DNA of 64,000 bases from Microvirga sp052115485 (GCF_052115485.1 NZ_JBFRGU010000002.1:186001-250000), one strand, 5' to 3'; positions 8,749 to 18,269 are shown, counted from the stretch's first letter. Notes: generated by a model from the letters alone, not told the origin. Program-made: numbers and translations.

Positions 8749-10254
8749 TTACTGCCCGAACCGCGCCCGGCTTGCGAAATTCACCGCTTCTTCCGCCGCC
8801 CGGAACAGGGCTTTCGCCTTGTTCACGCATTCCTGCTGCTCGGAGGTCGGGTTTGAATCATAGACGATGCCCGCGCCCGCCTGTACGGCCATGCGGCCAT
8901 CCTTCACGATGGCGGTGCGCAGCACGATGCAGGTATCCATTTCACCGTCGGCGCCGAAATAGCCGATGCACCCTGCATAAGGCCCGCGCTTGTCCTTCTC
9001 CAATTCGTCGATGATCTCCATGGCGCGCACCTTCGGCGCACCGGAGACGGTGCCGGCGGGGAAACCCGCGACAAGAGCGTCCAGCGCATCGAATTTCGGA
9101 TCGAGCGTGCCTTCCACGTTCGAGACGATGTGCATCACCTGGCTGTAATATTCGAGGAAGAATGAATCCGTGACCTTCACGCTGCCCATGGCCGAGACGC
9201 GGCCCGCATCGTTGCGGCCGAGATCGAGCAGCATCAGGTGCTCCGCGCGTTCCTTCTGGTCGGCGAGCAGGCTCTCCGCGTGAGCACGATCCTCTTGCGC
9301 CGTCTTGCCGCGCGGGCGCGTTCCGGCGATGGGGCGGATCGAAACCTTGCCCTCGCGCAGCCGGACCAGAATTTCCGGCGAAGAACAGACGATCTGGAAA
9401 TCCTCGAAATCGAGATAGCAGAGAAACGGCGCGGGATTTACGCGGCGTAGCGCCCGATAGAGCGCGAAAGCCGGGAGCGGGAAGGGGGATTCGAAACGCT
9501 GCGAGAGCACCACCTGGAAGATGTCGCCCGCGCTGATGTATTCCTTCGCCTTCGCCACCATCTGCTCGAACTCTTCGGAGCTCGTGTTCGAGACCGGCGG
9601 TTCGAAATGGATGGCGGTCGGATCGGTGCGGTCTTCAAGCGGCAGCGGGCGCTCCAGCGCCCAGGTGACCTGATCGAGCCGAGCGAGAGCCGTCTCGTAT
9701 GCGGTCTTCGCCGTCAAGCCGTCCTGCGGGCGCACGGGAGTGATGAGCGAGATCTCGTCCTTCACCGCGTCGAACACGACCATCACCGTCGGCCGCACGA
9801 GGATCGCGTCGGGCACCTTCAGCACATCCGGGTTCGGCTCGGGCAGGCGCTCCATCTGGCGCACCATGTCGTAGCCGAGATACCCGAAAAGCCCCGCCGA
9901 CATGGGCGGCAGGTCGCTGCCGAGGGGCATGGCGCTTTCCGCGATGAGCGCGCGCAGGCTCTCCAGCGGCTTTTGCGCTTCGGTGACGAAGGCCCCATCG
10001 CGCTTGATGGAAGCGATGCCATCCTGGCAGCGCCAGACCAGATCGGGATCGAGCCCGATCATCGAATAGCGGCCGCGCACTGCGCCACCTTCGACGGATT
10101 CGAGAAGAAACGCCGCGCCTTCACGGCCTTGCCGCAGCAGCATGAAGGCCGCGACCGGGGTCAGGAGATCGCCGACAAGTGTCGCGCGAACCACGCAAGG
10201 CGCACCGGCAGCAAAGCCCTTGGCGAAGGTTTCGAAATCCGGCGTGATGGTCAT
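8749..10254 (-). CDS. trpE: Anthranilate synthase component I TrpE
   Basis: TrpE makes anthranilate from chorismate using ammonia from TrpG. The 501-residue protein has the usual chorismate-binding C-terminal half: SPEILVR, RPIAGTRPRG (about residue 310), DLGRNDAGRVS, and PAGTVSGAPK. An LLES-type element near residue 50 is consistent with the tryptophan feedback site. It is first of the trp genes, downstream of ppiD but separated by about 170 bases of repeats; no leader peptide with tandem Trp codons was found there. Confidence 0.96.
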   Translation of the reverse strand: MTITPDFETFAKGFAAGAPCVVRATLVGDLLTPVAAFMLLRQGREGAAFLLESVEGGAVRGRYSMIGLDPDLVWRCQDGIASIKRDGAFVTEAQKPLESLRALIAESAMPLGSDLPPMSAGLFGYLGYDMVRQMERLPEPNPDVLKVPDAILVRPTVMVVFDAVKDEISLITPVRPQDGLTAKTAYETALARLDQVTWALERPLPLEDRTDPTAIHFEPPVSNTSSEEFEQMVAKAKEYISAGDIFQVVLSQRFESPFPLPAFALYRALRRVNPAPFLCYLDFEDFQIVCSSPEILVRLREGKVSIRPIAGTRPRGKTAQEDRAHAESLLADQKERAEHLMLLDLGRNDAGRVSAMGSVKVTDSFFLEYYSQVMHIVSNVEGTLDPKFDALDALVAGFPAGTVSGAPKVRAMEIIDELEKDKRGPYAGCIGYFGADGEMDTCIVLRTAIVKDGRMAVQAGAGIVYDSNPTSEQQECVNKAKALFRAAEEAVNFASRARFGQ

Positions 10255-10257
10255 GGC

Positions 10258-10331
10258 TAGAGCATTTTCAGCAAAAGTGGGTACCGGTTTTGCGGCGGAA
10301 AATACATCGAAGCATCCGCCGATGCTCTAGA
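10258..10331. repeat. Short inverted-end repeat (CTAGAGCAT type)
   Basis: About 74 bp with complementary ends CTAGAGCAT ... ATGCTCTAG and the core GTGGGTACCGGTTTTGCGG. A degenerate relative appears upstream of lipA at about 35369-35412. It lies head to tail with the family D repeat in the trpE-ppiD gap. Confidence 0.7.
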
Positions 10332-10431
10332 GCTTGATCATGTCTCTTTGAAACATGATCAAGCTCTCGATTCTTTGATTCCTCATGATCCGGGCGAACA
10401 ACCGGTTTCCACTTGTTCTGATCATGCTCTA
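10329..10431. repeat. Dispersed repeat, family D copy 1
   Basis: About 103 bp with an inner hairpin (AGCTTGATCATGT ... ACATGATCAAGCT) followed by a conserved tract ATGATCCGGGCGAACAACCG. Copies are at 49243-49348 and 53244-53340. Its outer TAG supplies the ppiD stop codon (CTA at 10429-10431 on plus). Confidence 0.85.
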
Positions 10432-12324
10432 GAACTCGCCGCCGATCGCCTGACGCATGGCCGTCTGGTTGATGGTGACGCCGAGATCCTGACGAATCTG
10501 GGCCACGAACTGCGAGATCAGGTCGTCGTTCATGCTATTGCGCAATTGCTCGTCGATCCGCTGGATTTCCGGCGAGGTCGCCACGAGCGGCGGGACGGTG
10601 GCGCCGGTGACCTTGAACACGGCACGGCTGTCCGCGCCGTTGGACGCGTTGCCCGCCTTGGCCACAGGCACCGAGAAGATCCTGTTCACCACATCGGCGC
10701 TCAGGTCGTCCTTGGCGGTGGCGCGGACGAGATCGGTCCCGTTCTTGACCTCGGCATCGACATCCTTCGCCACGGCTTCAATGGCTTCGCCTTTCTCCAG
10801 ACGCTCGGTGAGAAGGCGCGCCTTCTCCGTCAGGCGCTGCGCGGTCTCGTCCGCCTTCCACAGGCGCGCGACCTCGTCGCGAACCTCGTCGAGGGTCTTC
10901 TCGCGAGAGGGCGTGATGCCGGTCACATCGAACCAGACGTAGCCGCCTGGGGTCCGCAGGGCTTCGTTGTCGACGCCCACATCGGAGGCGAAAGCGCTCT
11001 TCAACAGAGCATCCTTGTTCGGGATTTCGACTGGCTTGCCGTCCTTATCGAGGCCGCTGGCGTCGATTGCGGGAATCTGGATGAGGGTCAGACCCTTCTC
11101 CTTGGCGATGTCGGCGAGCGGGCGGGCGCTGGCGCGCTGGTCCTCGATGGCATCGTGCGCCGCCTCGAGTTCGGAACGCGAGCGCTCGGTGGCGATTTCG
11201 GCGCGGACCTGTCCCGCGACTGTCTCGAAGGGGCTCACGGCCTCCGGCTCGACCTTGCTCACCCGGACGATGACAGGACCGAAGCGTCCCGCCAGCGGCC
11301 CGCTGGTTGCGCCCTCTTCGAGCGCGAAAGCGGCGTCGGCGACGATGGGATCGAGCATCTGCGGCTTGGTGAAGGTACCAAGTTCCAGATCCTGCGCCGG
11401 AATGTTGCGCTCTTGGGCGATGGCATCGAAGGTCGCGCCGTCCTTGATCTTCTTGAAGGCGGCCTCAGTCTCCTCTTGCGAGGGGAAGACGATCTGCTGG
11501 ATCGTGCGCTTTTCAGGCGCGCCGAACTTGGCCTTTTCCCGCTCGTAGCGCTGGCGGGCATCCGCATCGGAAACCTTCTCAGGCTTGGAGACGGCGGTCG
11601 CATCGAGGCTCAGCACGCTGAGAGCGCGGTATTCGGGAGCGCGGAAAGCGTCCTTGCGCTCGTTGTAGAAAGTCTGAAGCTGCTCGGTGGTCGGGGCCGG
11701 GATATCACCGGCCATGGTCGGTTGCAGCACGAAATAGGAAGCCGCGCGGCGCTCGGCGCCGTAGCGGTGCGCCGCATTGAGGGCGGCAGCAGGCACGTTC
11801 AAATCGCCGGTAATCGCATCCACGAGCTGCGATCGCGTCATGGTGGTGCGCTGCTCCTGGACAAAGCCGGTCTCGGTCAGGCCGACATTGCGCAGGACCT
11901 GGTCGAACATGGCGCGGTTGAACTGGCCGTCCGTGCCCTTGAAGGCAGGCTCGTCCAGAATCGAGCGGGCCACGAGCTGGTCGGAGACGCTCAAGCCCAG
12001 CTTCTTGGCCTGTTCAGCCAGGACTGCCTGCGTAACAAGCGAGTTGAGAACGCGCTGATCCACACCGAACATGCGGGCCTGTTCCGGGGTGAGCACCGTG
12101 CGGAACTGCCGCCCGAGGCGTTGCAGTTCGTTGTTGTAGGCGGTGCGGAATTCCTCCCGCGAGATGTTGGTCTGGCCGATATGGGCGACCGTGGTCGGCG
12201 GGGTGGCGCGGAAAATATCGCCGATGCCCCAGATCGCGAAGCTGCCGATCAGGACGCAGAACAGGAGGGTGGCGATAATCTTGCCGACCAGGCTTTGTCC
12301 GGCGTTGCGCATTCCGCGAAGCAT
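10429..12324 (-). CDS. PpiD/SurA-type peptidyl-prolyl isomerase
   Basis: This 631-residue protein is an inner-membrane anchored periplasmic folding helper. It has one N-terminal membrane segment (about 15-36, after the short basic start MLRGMRNAGQ), then a SurA_N/PpiD N-terminal chaperone domain, and a parvulin-type rotamase domain at about 250-360 (KFGAPEKRTI, FTKPQMLDPI, GPLAGRFGPVIVRV). The family is annotated PpiD or SurA_N_3 in alphaproteobacteria and usually precedes trpE, as here. It is divergent from tpiA across 135 bases, which must hold both promoters. The stop codon falls inside a dispersed repeat. Confidence 0.9.
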   Translation of the reverse strand: MLRGMRNAGQSLVGKIIATLLFCVLIGSFAIWGIGDIFRATPPTTVAHIGQTNISREEFRTAYNNELQRLGRQFRTVLTPEQARMFGVDQRVLNSLVTQAVLAEQAKKLGLSVSDQLVARSILDEPAFKGTDGQFNRAMFDQVLRNVGLTETGFVQEQRTTMTRSQLVDAITGDLNVPAAALNAAHRYGAERRAASYFVLQPTMAGDIPAPTTEQLQTFYNERKDAFRAPEYRALSVLSLDATAVSKPEKVSDADARQRYEREKAKFGAPEKRTIQQIVFPSQEETEAAFKKIKDGATFDAIAQERNIPAQDLELGTFTKPQMLDPIVADAAFALEEGATSGPLAGRFGPVIVRVSKVEPEAVSPFETVAGQVRAEIATERSRSELEAAHDAIEDQRASARPLADIAKEKGLTLIQIPAIDASGLDKDGKPVEIPNKDALLKSAFASDVGVDNEALRTPGGYVWFDVTGITPSREKTLDEVRDEVARLWKADETAQRLTEKARLLTERLEKGEAIEAVAKDVDAEVKNGTDLVRATAKDDLSADVVNRIFSVPVAKAGNASNGADSRAVFKVTGATVPPLVATSPEIQRIDEQLRNSMNDDLISQFVAQIRQDLGVTINQTAMRQAIGGEF

Positions 12325-12459
12325 AGTGAACCCGTTTTTCTCAAAACTCGTTAGCCACGCGGATAGCCGATCAAAGGCCCGGCGAAAAGGGCATGGCCGG
12401 TTGAAAGATACATCCTCCCTCTGCTAGTGGCGAATATTCGAGCGTGACAGGAGTGCTTC

Positions 12460-13227
12460 ATGAGCGTCGATCGGCCGCGCCCGCTGGTAGCGGGAAACTG
12501 GAAAATGAACGGATTGAGGGCCTCCGCCAAAGTCCTGGCCGAGATCCAGGCCGATTACGGCCCCGGCCTCTGGCGCCATGTGGATCTCGTGGTCTGCCCG
12601 CCCGCGACCCTGACCGCTTCCTTCGCGGTCGCCGCCATCGGCACTCGGATCGGCATTGGCGGGCAGGATTGCCACGGAAAAGAATCAGGCGCCTTCACCG
12701 GCAACGTTTCCGCTGAAATGCTTGTGGATGCCGGCGCGACCCATGTGATCCTCGGCCATTCCGAGCGCCGCCAATACCACGGCGAGAAGGACCCCGATGT
12801 GCGCGCCAAGACTGAGGCGGCGCACCGCGCGGGGCTCGTCGCCATCGTCTGCATCGGCGAAACGCGCGAGGAGCGTGAGGCCGGCAAGACACTCAGCGTC
12901 ATTCGCAAGCAATTGCGCGGCTCGGTCCCAGTCGGCTCGATCGCTGAAAACCTCGTGATCGCCTATGAGCCCGTCTGGGCCATTGGCACGGGCCTCACTC
13001 CGACTACGGCTGACGTGGCCGAGGTTCACGCCGCCATCCGCGACGATCTGAAACGCCTTGTGGGTAAGGCGGAGCAGAACAAGGTCAGAATTCTCTATGG
13101 CGGTTCGGTGAAGCCTTCGAATGCCGGGGAGCTGATGTCGGTCGCGAATGTCGACGGTGCGCTTGTGGGCGGCGCGAGTCTCGTCGCGGTGGATTTCCTG
13201 GGAATCGCAAGAGCTTACTCGAAGTAA
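12460..13227 (+). CDS. tpiA: Triosephosphate isomerase
   Basis: TpiA interconverts dihydroxyacetone phosphate and glyceraldehyde 3-phosphate. The 255-residue barrel carries the catalytic set: Lys in GNWKMNG near residue 14, His in GHSERRQ near 101, Glu in AYEPVWAIGTG near 170, and the phosphate loop YGGSVKPSNA. A CAGGAG Shine-Dalgarno sits 7 bases before the ATG. Confidence 0.97.
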   Translation: MSVDRPRPLVAGNWKMNGLRASAKVLAEIQADYGPGLWRHVDLVVCPPATLTASFAVAAIGTRIGIGGQDCHGKESGAFTGNVSAEMLVDAGATHVILGHSERRQYHGEKDPDVRAKTEAAHRAGLVAIVCIGETREEREAGKTLSVIRKQLRGSVPVGSIAENLVIAYEPVWAIGTGLTPTTADVAEVHAAIRDDLKRLVGKAEQNKVRILYGGSVKPSNAGELMSVANVDGALVGGASLVAVDFLGIARAYSK

Positions 13228-13238
13228 AAGGCCTTTTC

Positions 13239-13334
13239 CGTCATGGCCGGACTTGATCCGGCCATCCACGTCTTGGACGGGGTGAGAAGCAGCAGACGAA
13301 GGCGTAGATGGCCGGGACAAGCCCGGCCATGACG
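13239..13334. repeat. Dispersed inverted repeat (GTCATGGCCGG type)
   Basis: About 96 bp with complementary ends CGTCATGGCCGG ... CCGGCCATGACG between tpiA and secG. A partial related string follows the lpd terminator near 33585. It is a typical alphaproteobacterial intergenic palindrome. Confidence 0.7.
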
Positions 13335-13448
13335 GAGTGAAAACCCTCCTTGCGGGTCTTTGATCCCGCGCACACCTATGCTACAGCCCGCCCAACGTTC
13401 GAAGCGAGCGGCCGTGTTTTCGCCCGGCCGCTTGAGGTTTTGGAAACG

Positions 13449-13865
13449 ATGCAAACAGTTCTTATCATTGTTCACCTGATCATCGTGCTCGCGCTGATCG
13501 GCGTGGTTCTTCTGCAACGCTCCGAGGGTGGCCTCGGTCTCGGCGGCGGCGGTGGCGTTTCCGGGTTCATGACCGGTCGCGGCCAGGCCAACGCTCTGAC
13601 CCGCGCCACGGCGATTCTGGCTGCATTGTTTTTCGTGACCAGCCTGGCGCTGACGATCATGGCGAGCTACAGCCGTGGTCCGCGCTCGATTCTCGATGGT
13701 GCCGCTCCGGCGGGCCAGCAGGCTCCTGCGGGCACGCCGGGCGGCAATGTTCTCGAGCAGCTTCAGCGCATGCAGGGCGAGCAGCCCGCACAACCGGCAG
13801 CTCCGGCTCCGGCCCCCGCCGCTCCAGCGGCCCCGGCTGCGCCACAAGTGCCGCAGTCTCAGTAA
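13449..13865 (+). CDS. secG: Preprotein translocase subunit SecG
   Basis: SecG is the small helper subunit of the SecYEG channel. From the chosen ATG (MQTVLIIVHLI) the protein has 138 residues, with membrane helices at about 3-22 and 53-73 joined by the family's QRSEGGLGLGGGGG loop. The tail from about 85 to the end is rich in Ala, Pro and Gln, common in Rhizobiales SecG. An upstream in-frame extension has no SecG similarity and is rejected. tpiA-secG-pyrG is a conserved order. Confidence 0.93.
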   Translation: MQTVLIIVHLIIVLALIGVVLLQRSEGGLGLGGGGGVSGFMTGRGQANALTRATAILAALFFVTSLALTIMASYSRGPRSILDGAAPAGQQAPAGTPGGNVLEQLQRMQGEQPAQPAAPAPAPAAPAAPAAPQVPQSQ

Positions 13866-13875
13866 GTAACGAACC

Positions 13876-13904
13876 AGGGCCGGACCTTCCGGCCCTCTCT
13901 TTTT
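13876..13904 (+). terminator. Rho-independent terminator after secG
   Basis: AGGGCCGG/CCGGCCCT stem with a 5-base loop followed by CTCTTTTTG, ten bases after the secG stop. Confidence 0.85.
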
Positions 13905-13972
13905 GTGGATAGCGATAGACGCGCCCGATTAGCGTTTGCGAATCGGCACGTCATCTTTTTGGATTGGGGTCC

Positions 13973-15601
13973 ATGACGCGGTACGTATTCATCACCGGCG
14001 GCGTGGTGTCTTCGCTCGGCAAGGGGCTTGCTTCGGCGGCTCTGGGAGCGCTTCTCCAGGCTCGTGGTTACAAGGTCCGGCTTCGGAAGCTGGATCCTTA
14101 TCTCAACGTCGATCCGGGCACCATGAGCCCGTATCAGCACGGCGAAGTGTTCGTGACTGATGATGGCGCTGAGACCGATCTCGACCTCGGCCATTACGAG
14201 CGGTTCACGGGCGTGCCCGCGACCAAGGCCGACAACATCACGACCGGCCGGATCTATCAGGACATCATCACCAAGGAGCGACGGGGCGATTATCTCGGCG
14301 CGACGATCCAGGTGATTCCGCACGTCACGAACGCCATCAAGGATTTCGTGCTCAGCGGCAACGACGGCTTCGATTTCGTGCTCGTCGAAATCGGCGGCAC
14401 GGTGGGCGATATCGAAGGTCTGCCGTTCTTCGAGGCCATCCGCCAGCTCGGCAACGATCTTGAGCGCGGTCAGGCGATCTATGTTCACCTGACCCTGCTG
14501 CCGTTCATTCCGTCCGCAGGCGAATTGAAGACCAAGCCGACACAGCACTCGGTGGCGGAGCTTCGCTCCATCGGCATCCAGCCCGACATTCTCCTGTGCC
14601 GCACGGATCGCGAGATCCCGAAGGACGAGCGCCGCAAGCTGGCGCTGTTCTGCAACGTGCGCGAGACGGCGGTGATCGAGGCGCGGGACGCGGCGTCCAT
14701 CTACGATGTGCCGTTGGCCTATCACGAGGCGGGTCTCGACAACGAAGTGCTCGCCGCCTTCGGCATCGAGGGCGAGAAATCCCCGAAGCTTGATCGCTGG
14801 ACGACGATTTCCGGCCGCATCCACAATCCGGAAGGCGAAGTGAACATCGCCGTCGTCGGCAAGTATACCGGCCTGAAGGATGCCTATAAATCGCTCATCG
14901 AATCCCTTCACCATGGCGGTATCGCCAATCAGGTGAAGGTGAACCTGCAATGGATCGAGAGCGAGATCTTCGAACGCGAAGATCCGGCTCCGTTTCTGGA
15001 GGGCATTCACGGCATCCTCGTTCCCGGCGGCTTCGGCCAGCGTGGCGCGGAAGGTAAGATCCGCGCGGCGCAATTCGCCCGCGAGCGCAAGGTGCCGTAT
15101 TTTGGTATCTGCTTCGGTATGCAGATGGCGGTGATCGAGGCGACCCGTTCGCTCGCGGGGGTCAAGGAAGCCAGCTCCACCGAATTCGGCCCGACACCGG
15201 AGCCGGTGGTCGGCCTTCTGACCGAATGGCTGCGCGGCAACGAACTCGAGCGCCGCACTTCGGGTGGCGATCTCGGCGGCACCATGCGCCTCGGCGCTTA
15301 TCAGGCCTCGCTCGCTCCCGGCAGCAAGGTCGCGGAGATTTACGGCTCGACCGAAATCTCCGAGCGCCATCGCCACCGCTACGAGGTCAACATGGGCTAT
15401 CGCGAGCGGCTGGAGGCCCACGGCCTGCGTTTCTCCGGCGTCTCGCCGGACGGCATCCTGCCCGAGATCGTGGAATACGATGACCATCCCTGGTTTATCG
15501 GCGTGCAGTACCACCCGGAACTGAAGTCCCGCCCGTTCGAACCGCACCCGCTCTTCAAGAGCTTCATCCACGCGGCGATCGAACAGAGCCGGTTGGTGTG
15601 A
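13973..15601 (+). CDS. pyrG: CTP synthase
   Basis: PyrG aminates UTP to CTP with ATP and glutamine. The ATG at 13973 (MTRYVFITGGVVSS) gives 542 residues, the normal length; a GGATTGGGG stretch just upstream can serve as ribosome site. The synthetase half has the nucleotide loop SSLGKGL and the DPYLNVDPGTMSP segment; the C-terminal amidotransferase half has its nucleophile in GICFGMQ (about residue 384) and the His/Glu pair in YHPELKS. It is preceded by the secG terminator, so probably has its own promoter. Confidence 0.97.
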   Translation: MTRYVFITGGVVSSLGKGLASAALGALLQARGYKVRLRKLDPYLNVDPGTMSPYQHGEVFVTDDGAETDLDLGHYERFTGVPATKADNITTGRIYQDIITKERRGDYLGATIQVIPHVTNAIKDFVLSGNDGFDFVLVEIGGTVGDIEGLPFFEAIRQLGNDLERGQAIYVHLTLLPFIPSAGELKTKPTQHSVAELRSIGIQPDILLCRTDREIPKDERRKLALFCNVRETAVIEARDAASIYDVPLAYHEAGLDNEVLAAFGIEGEKSPKLDRWTTISGRIHNPEGEVNIAVVGKYTGLKDAYKSLIESLHHGGIANQVKVNLQWIESEIFEREDPAPFLEGIHGILVPGGFGQRGAEGKIRAAQFARERKVPYFGICFGMQMAVIEATRSLAGVKEASSTEFGPTPEPVVGLLTEWLRGNELERRTSGGDLGGTMRLGAYQASLAPGSKVAEIYGSTEISERHRHRYEVNMGYRERLEAHGLRFSGVSPDGILPEIVEYDDHPWFIGVQYHPELKSRPFEPHPLFKSFIHAAIEQSRLV

Positions 15602-15610
15602 CGAAGAACG

Positions 15611-15710
15611 CATCATCCCGGACGCCGAAGGCGATCCGGGATCGCACGACGAGAAAAGCGCCACATCCGGCCGCCGATCCCGGGTTCCGCTGCGCGGCCC
15701 TGGGATGACG
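15611..15710. repeat. Dispersed repeat, family C short copy
   Basis: About 100 bp with ends CATCCCGG ... CTGGGATG, a shorter relative of the 17059 and 26561 copies, sharing the GATCCCGGGTTCCGCTGCGC core. Confidence 0.65.
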
Positions 15711-15738
15711 CTGAACACTCGACGCAGGAGACACGTCC

Positions 15739-16602
15739 ATGACCCGTGGCATCGATCATCTTGTCGTCGCCGTCCGCGATCTGGACGGGGCGGGGGCGTT
15801 CTATGAGCGTCTCGGGTTCAAGGTTGGCGCGCGCAATCGCCATTCCTGGGGCACTGAAAACCGGCTGGTGCAGTTTCCCGGCTCGTTCATCGAACTGATC
15901 GCGGTGGGCGAGGGGGCGGCCATCCCGCCGCATACGCCGACAACCTTCAGCTTCGGCGCTTTCGTGCGCGATTATCTCGAACGTCGCGAAGGGCTCGCCA
16001 TGCTCGTTCTCGACAGCGAGGACGCCAAGGGCGATGCGGCTTCCTTCGCGGCGAACGGGATCGGCGCTTTCGAGCCGTTCTTCTTCGAGCGCAAGGGCCG
16101 TCGCCCGGATGGCAGCGAAGTGCAGGTGGCCTTCACGCTCGTTTTCGCCCGCGACGAGGCGGCGGCGCATGCGGGCTTCTTTGTGTGCCAGCAGCACTAT
16201 CCCGAGAATTTCTGGAACCCGGTGTTTCAGGTACATCAGAACGGAGCAAGCGCGCTGTCGGCGGTGGCGCTCGCTGCGCCGGAGCCGGAGCGCCATCTCG
16301 CGTTTCTCAAAGCTTTTACAGGCCTCGCACCGACCGAGCCGGACCGGCATGATTTCTCCTATCCGTTGGCGCGTGGCCATCTCGATCTCATGACCCCGGA
16401 CGATGCGGGCGAGATCTATGGCTCTGTCGAGATCGAGCCTAACGAGCCGGGTTTCGTGGCTTTCGGTGTGCGGATCGCTGACGTTGCCGCTCAGGCACAT
16501 CGACTCGATTCAGCGCAGATCCCTTACCAGCGGATCGGCTCCCGCCTCATCATTCCCGCCAGCGCCGCTTTCGGCGTCGCGATTGCCTTCGAGGCAACGT
16601 AA
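15739..16602 (+). CDS. VOC/glyoxalase-like domain protein
   Basis: A 287-residue cytoplasmic protein of the glyoxalase_3-like (VOC) group. The N-terminal beta-alpha-beta module begins GIDHLVVAVRDLDGAGAFYERLGF, and a second module runs from about residue 155. His-5 (HLVVAV) and a Glu in FIELI are plausible metal ligands, but the substrate cannot be told from sequence. It sits between pyrG and kdsA with its own Shine-Dalgarno (GCAGGAGAC). A dioxygenase or a non-catalytic binding protein are both possible. Confidence 0.8.
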   Translation: MTRGIDHLVVAVRDLDGAGAFYERLGFKVGARNRHSWGTENRLVQFPGSFIELIAVGEGAAIPPHTPTTFSFGAFVRDYLERREGLAMLVLDSEDAKGDAASFAANGIGAFEPFFFERKGRRPDGSEVQVAFTLVFARDEAAAHAGFFVCQQHYPENFWNPVFQVHQNGASALSAVALAAPEPERHLAFLKAFTGLAPTEPDRHDFSYPLARGHLDLMTPDDAGEIYGSVEIEPNEPGFVAFGVRIADVAAQAHRLDSAQIPYQRIGSRLIIPASAAFGVAIAFEAT

Positions 16603-16643
16603 GATCGGTCGCGAATCAAAAACGTTTTCTGGGGGATAACATC

Positions 16644-17045
16644 GTGGCTTCATCCTTGGCGGGCCTGCCCGACTTTCTGATCTTTTTCGTCATCGCCATC
16701 GTGCTCGTGGCGCTTTACCTGACGATCTACACGCTGGCGACCATGCACAATGAGTTCGCTCTCATCCGTCAGAATGTGATCTCGGCGGCGACCGCGCTCG
16801 GCTTCAGCCTCGTCGGTTTCGCCCTACCGCTCGCCAGCGCCATCGTCCACGCGCAAACCATCGTCGATTGCCTCATCTGGGGTCTGGTGGCGCTTGCGGT
16901 GCAGATCCTCGTCTACTGGCTCGTGCGCATCGTCATGCCGAACCTGTCGCAACGCATCGCCTCGGGCGAAATGGCGGCAGCATTGTTCCTCGGCGCGGCC
17001 TCGCTCTCGGCCGGCATCATCAACGCCGCGGCGATGACGTTTTAA
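16644..17045 (+). CDS. DUF350 family membrane protein
   Basis: A 133-residue integral membrane protein with four predicted helices (about 12-32, 50-68, 75-98, 110-130), matching the DUF350 (UPF0719, YjfL-type) pattern. The start is GTG, supported by GGGGGA seven bases upstream. Function is not established for the family. It lies between a glyoxalase-like gene and kdsA. Confidence 0.8.
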   Translation: MASSLAGLPDFLIFFVIAIVLVALYLTIYTLATMHNEFALIRQNVISAATALGFSLVGFALPLASAIVHAQTIVDCLIWGLVALAVQILVYWLVRIVMPNLSQRIASGEMAAALFLGAASLSAGIINAAAMTF

Positions 17046-17058
17046 GAAGCACCGCTCC

Positions 17059-17196
17059 GTCATTCCGGGGCGCGCGCAGCGTGAACCCGGAACCCATAGC
17101 CGCCGCGTTCTTCAATAAATCTCCATCGCGGGATGATTTCTCGAAATACGTCGCGGTTATGGGTTCCGGGTTCCGCTTTGCGGCCCCGGAATGACG
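17059..17196. repeat. Dispersed repeat, family C copy
   Basis: About 138 bp with complementary ends GTCATTCCGGGGC ... CCCCGGAATGAC and inner arms AACCCGGAACCCATA / ATGGGTTCCGGGTT. Another long copy is at 26561-26703. Confidence 0.85.
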
Positions 17197-17285
17197 AGGG
17201 CGAGGTTTGGGAATGATGTCGGGAGAACGATCGTGTTGCGTTGTCCCCTTTGCCTTTGCGCTCAAACAAGGGTAGGTCACGGGCC

Positions 17286-18122
17286 ATGACGAAACAGACA
17301 GCACCCTCCGTCGTCGAAGTCGGCTCCGTTCGCTTCGGCAACCACCTGCCGCTCAGCATCATTGCCGGGCCCTGTGCCATGGAAAGCCGCTACCACGCGC
17401 TGGAAATGGCAACGGCGCTGAAGGAGATCACGACCAAGCTCGGCATCGGGCTCGTCTATAAATCCTCCTTCGACAAGGCAAACCGCACTTCGTTGTCCAG
17501 CGGACGCGGGATCGGCATCGACAAGGCGCTCGATGTGTTTGCGGAAGTAAAGGAAAAGCTCGGGCTTCCCGTCCTCACCGACGTGCACGAGAACGATCAA
17601 TGCGCCATCGTCGCCAAGGTCGTGGACGTTTTGCAAATTCCTGCCTTCCTCTGCCGTCAGACGGATCTTCTCGTGGCCGCCGCGAAAACCGGCAAGGTTG
17701 TGAACGTAAAGAAGGGCCAGTTCCTCGCTCCGTGGGACATGGCCAACGTTGCGGCCAAGGTCACGGGCGCGGGCAACCCGAACGTGATGCTGACCGAGCG
17801 CGGCGCGTCCTTCGGCTACAACACCCTCGTCTCCGATATGCGCTCGCTCCCGATCATGGCCGAGACCGGAGCGCCTGTGATTTTCGATGCCACCCATTCC
17901 GTGCAACAGCCGGGAGGGAAGGGCACCACCACGGGCGGGCAGCGCGAATTCGTGCCGGTTCTGTCGCGCGCGGCTGTCGCCGTGGGCGTCGCGGGTGTCT
18001 TCATCGAGACCCATCAGGACCCGGACAAGGCTCCCTCCGACGGCCCCAACATGGTGCCGCTCAAGGAGATGGAAGCATTGCTGGCGCAATTGAAGGCGTT
18101 CGACGCGCTCGCCAAGGCGTAA
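17286..18122 (+). CDS. kdsA: 3-deoxy-D-manno-octulosonate 8-phosphate synthase
   Basis: KdsA condenses PEP with arabinose 5-phosphate to KDO 8-phosphate for lipid A/core assembly. The ATG at 17286 gives 278 residues (MTKQTAPSV), the family size; a further upstream Met adds a non-conserved extension. Motifs: GPCAMES, KSSFDKANRTS, LTDVHE, GQFLAPWDM, ERGASFGYN, and ETHQDPDKAPSDGPNM. A Gly-Asn-Pro-Asn-Val rather than a Cys in the metal loop region suggests the metal-independent class, but I am not certain. Confidence 0.96.
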   Translation: MTKQTAPSVVEVGSVRFGNHLPLSIIAGPCAMESRYHALEMATALKEITTKLGIGLVYKSSFDKANRTSLSSGRGIGIDKALDVFAEVKEKLGLPVLTDVHENDQCAIVAKVVDVLQIPAFLCRQTDLLVAAAKTGKVVNVKKGQFLAPWDMANVAAKVTGAGNPNVMLTERGASFGYNTLVSDMRSLPIMAETGAPVIFDATHSVQQPGGKGTTTGGQREFVPVLSRAAVAVGVAGVFIETHQDPDKAPSDGPNMVPLKEMEALLAQLKAFDALAKA

Positions 18123-18165
18123 GTCGCCCCGTCTGACGGTGGAGACGCGCGCGATCTGCCCTACA

Positions 18166-18269
18166 CCTCATCTTGAGGAGCCGCACAGCGGCGTCTCGAA
18201 GGAGGGTCCAGTGGGCACTGGAGACGCCTCGCCCTTCGAGACGGCCTTTGGCCTCCTCAGGGTGAGGCT
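18166..18269. repeat. Dispersed palindromic repeat, family A copy 2
   Basis: About 104 bp between kdsA and the MFS gene, nearly identical to 8603-8710 in its ends and in the GGAGACGCCTCGCCCTTCGA core, but with a different loop (CCGCACAGCGG). Confidence 0.85.

Noticed and set aside
10255..10428. trp leader peptide/attenuator before trpE
   Set aside because: The gap is filled by two dispersed repeats; no short frame with tandem Trp codons was seen.
10348..12354. Long plus-strand open frame (668 codons) opposite ppiD
   Set aside because: It is a GC-driven shadow of the ppiD-like gene, Arg/His-rich with no domain; the minus-strand gene is clearly real.
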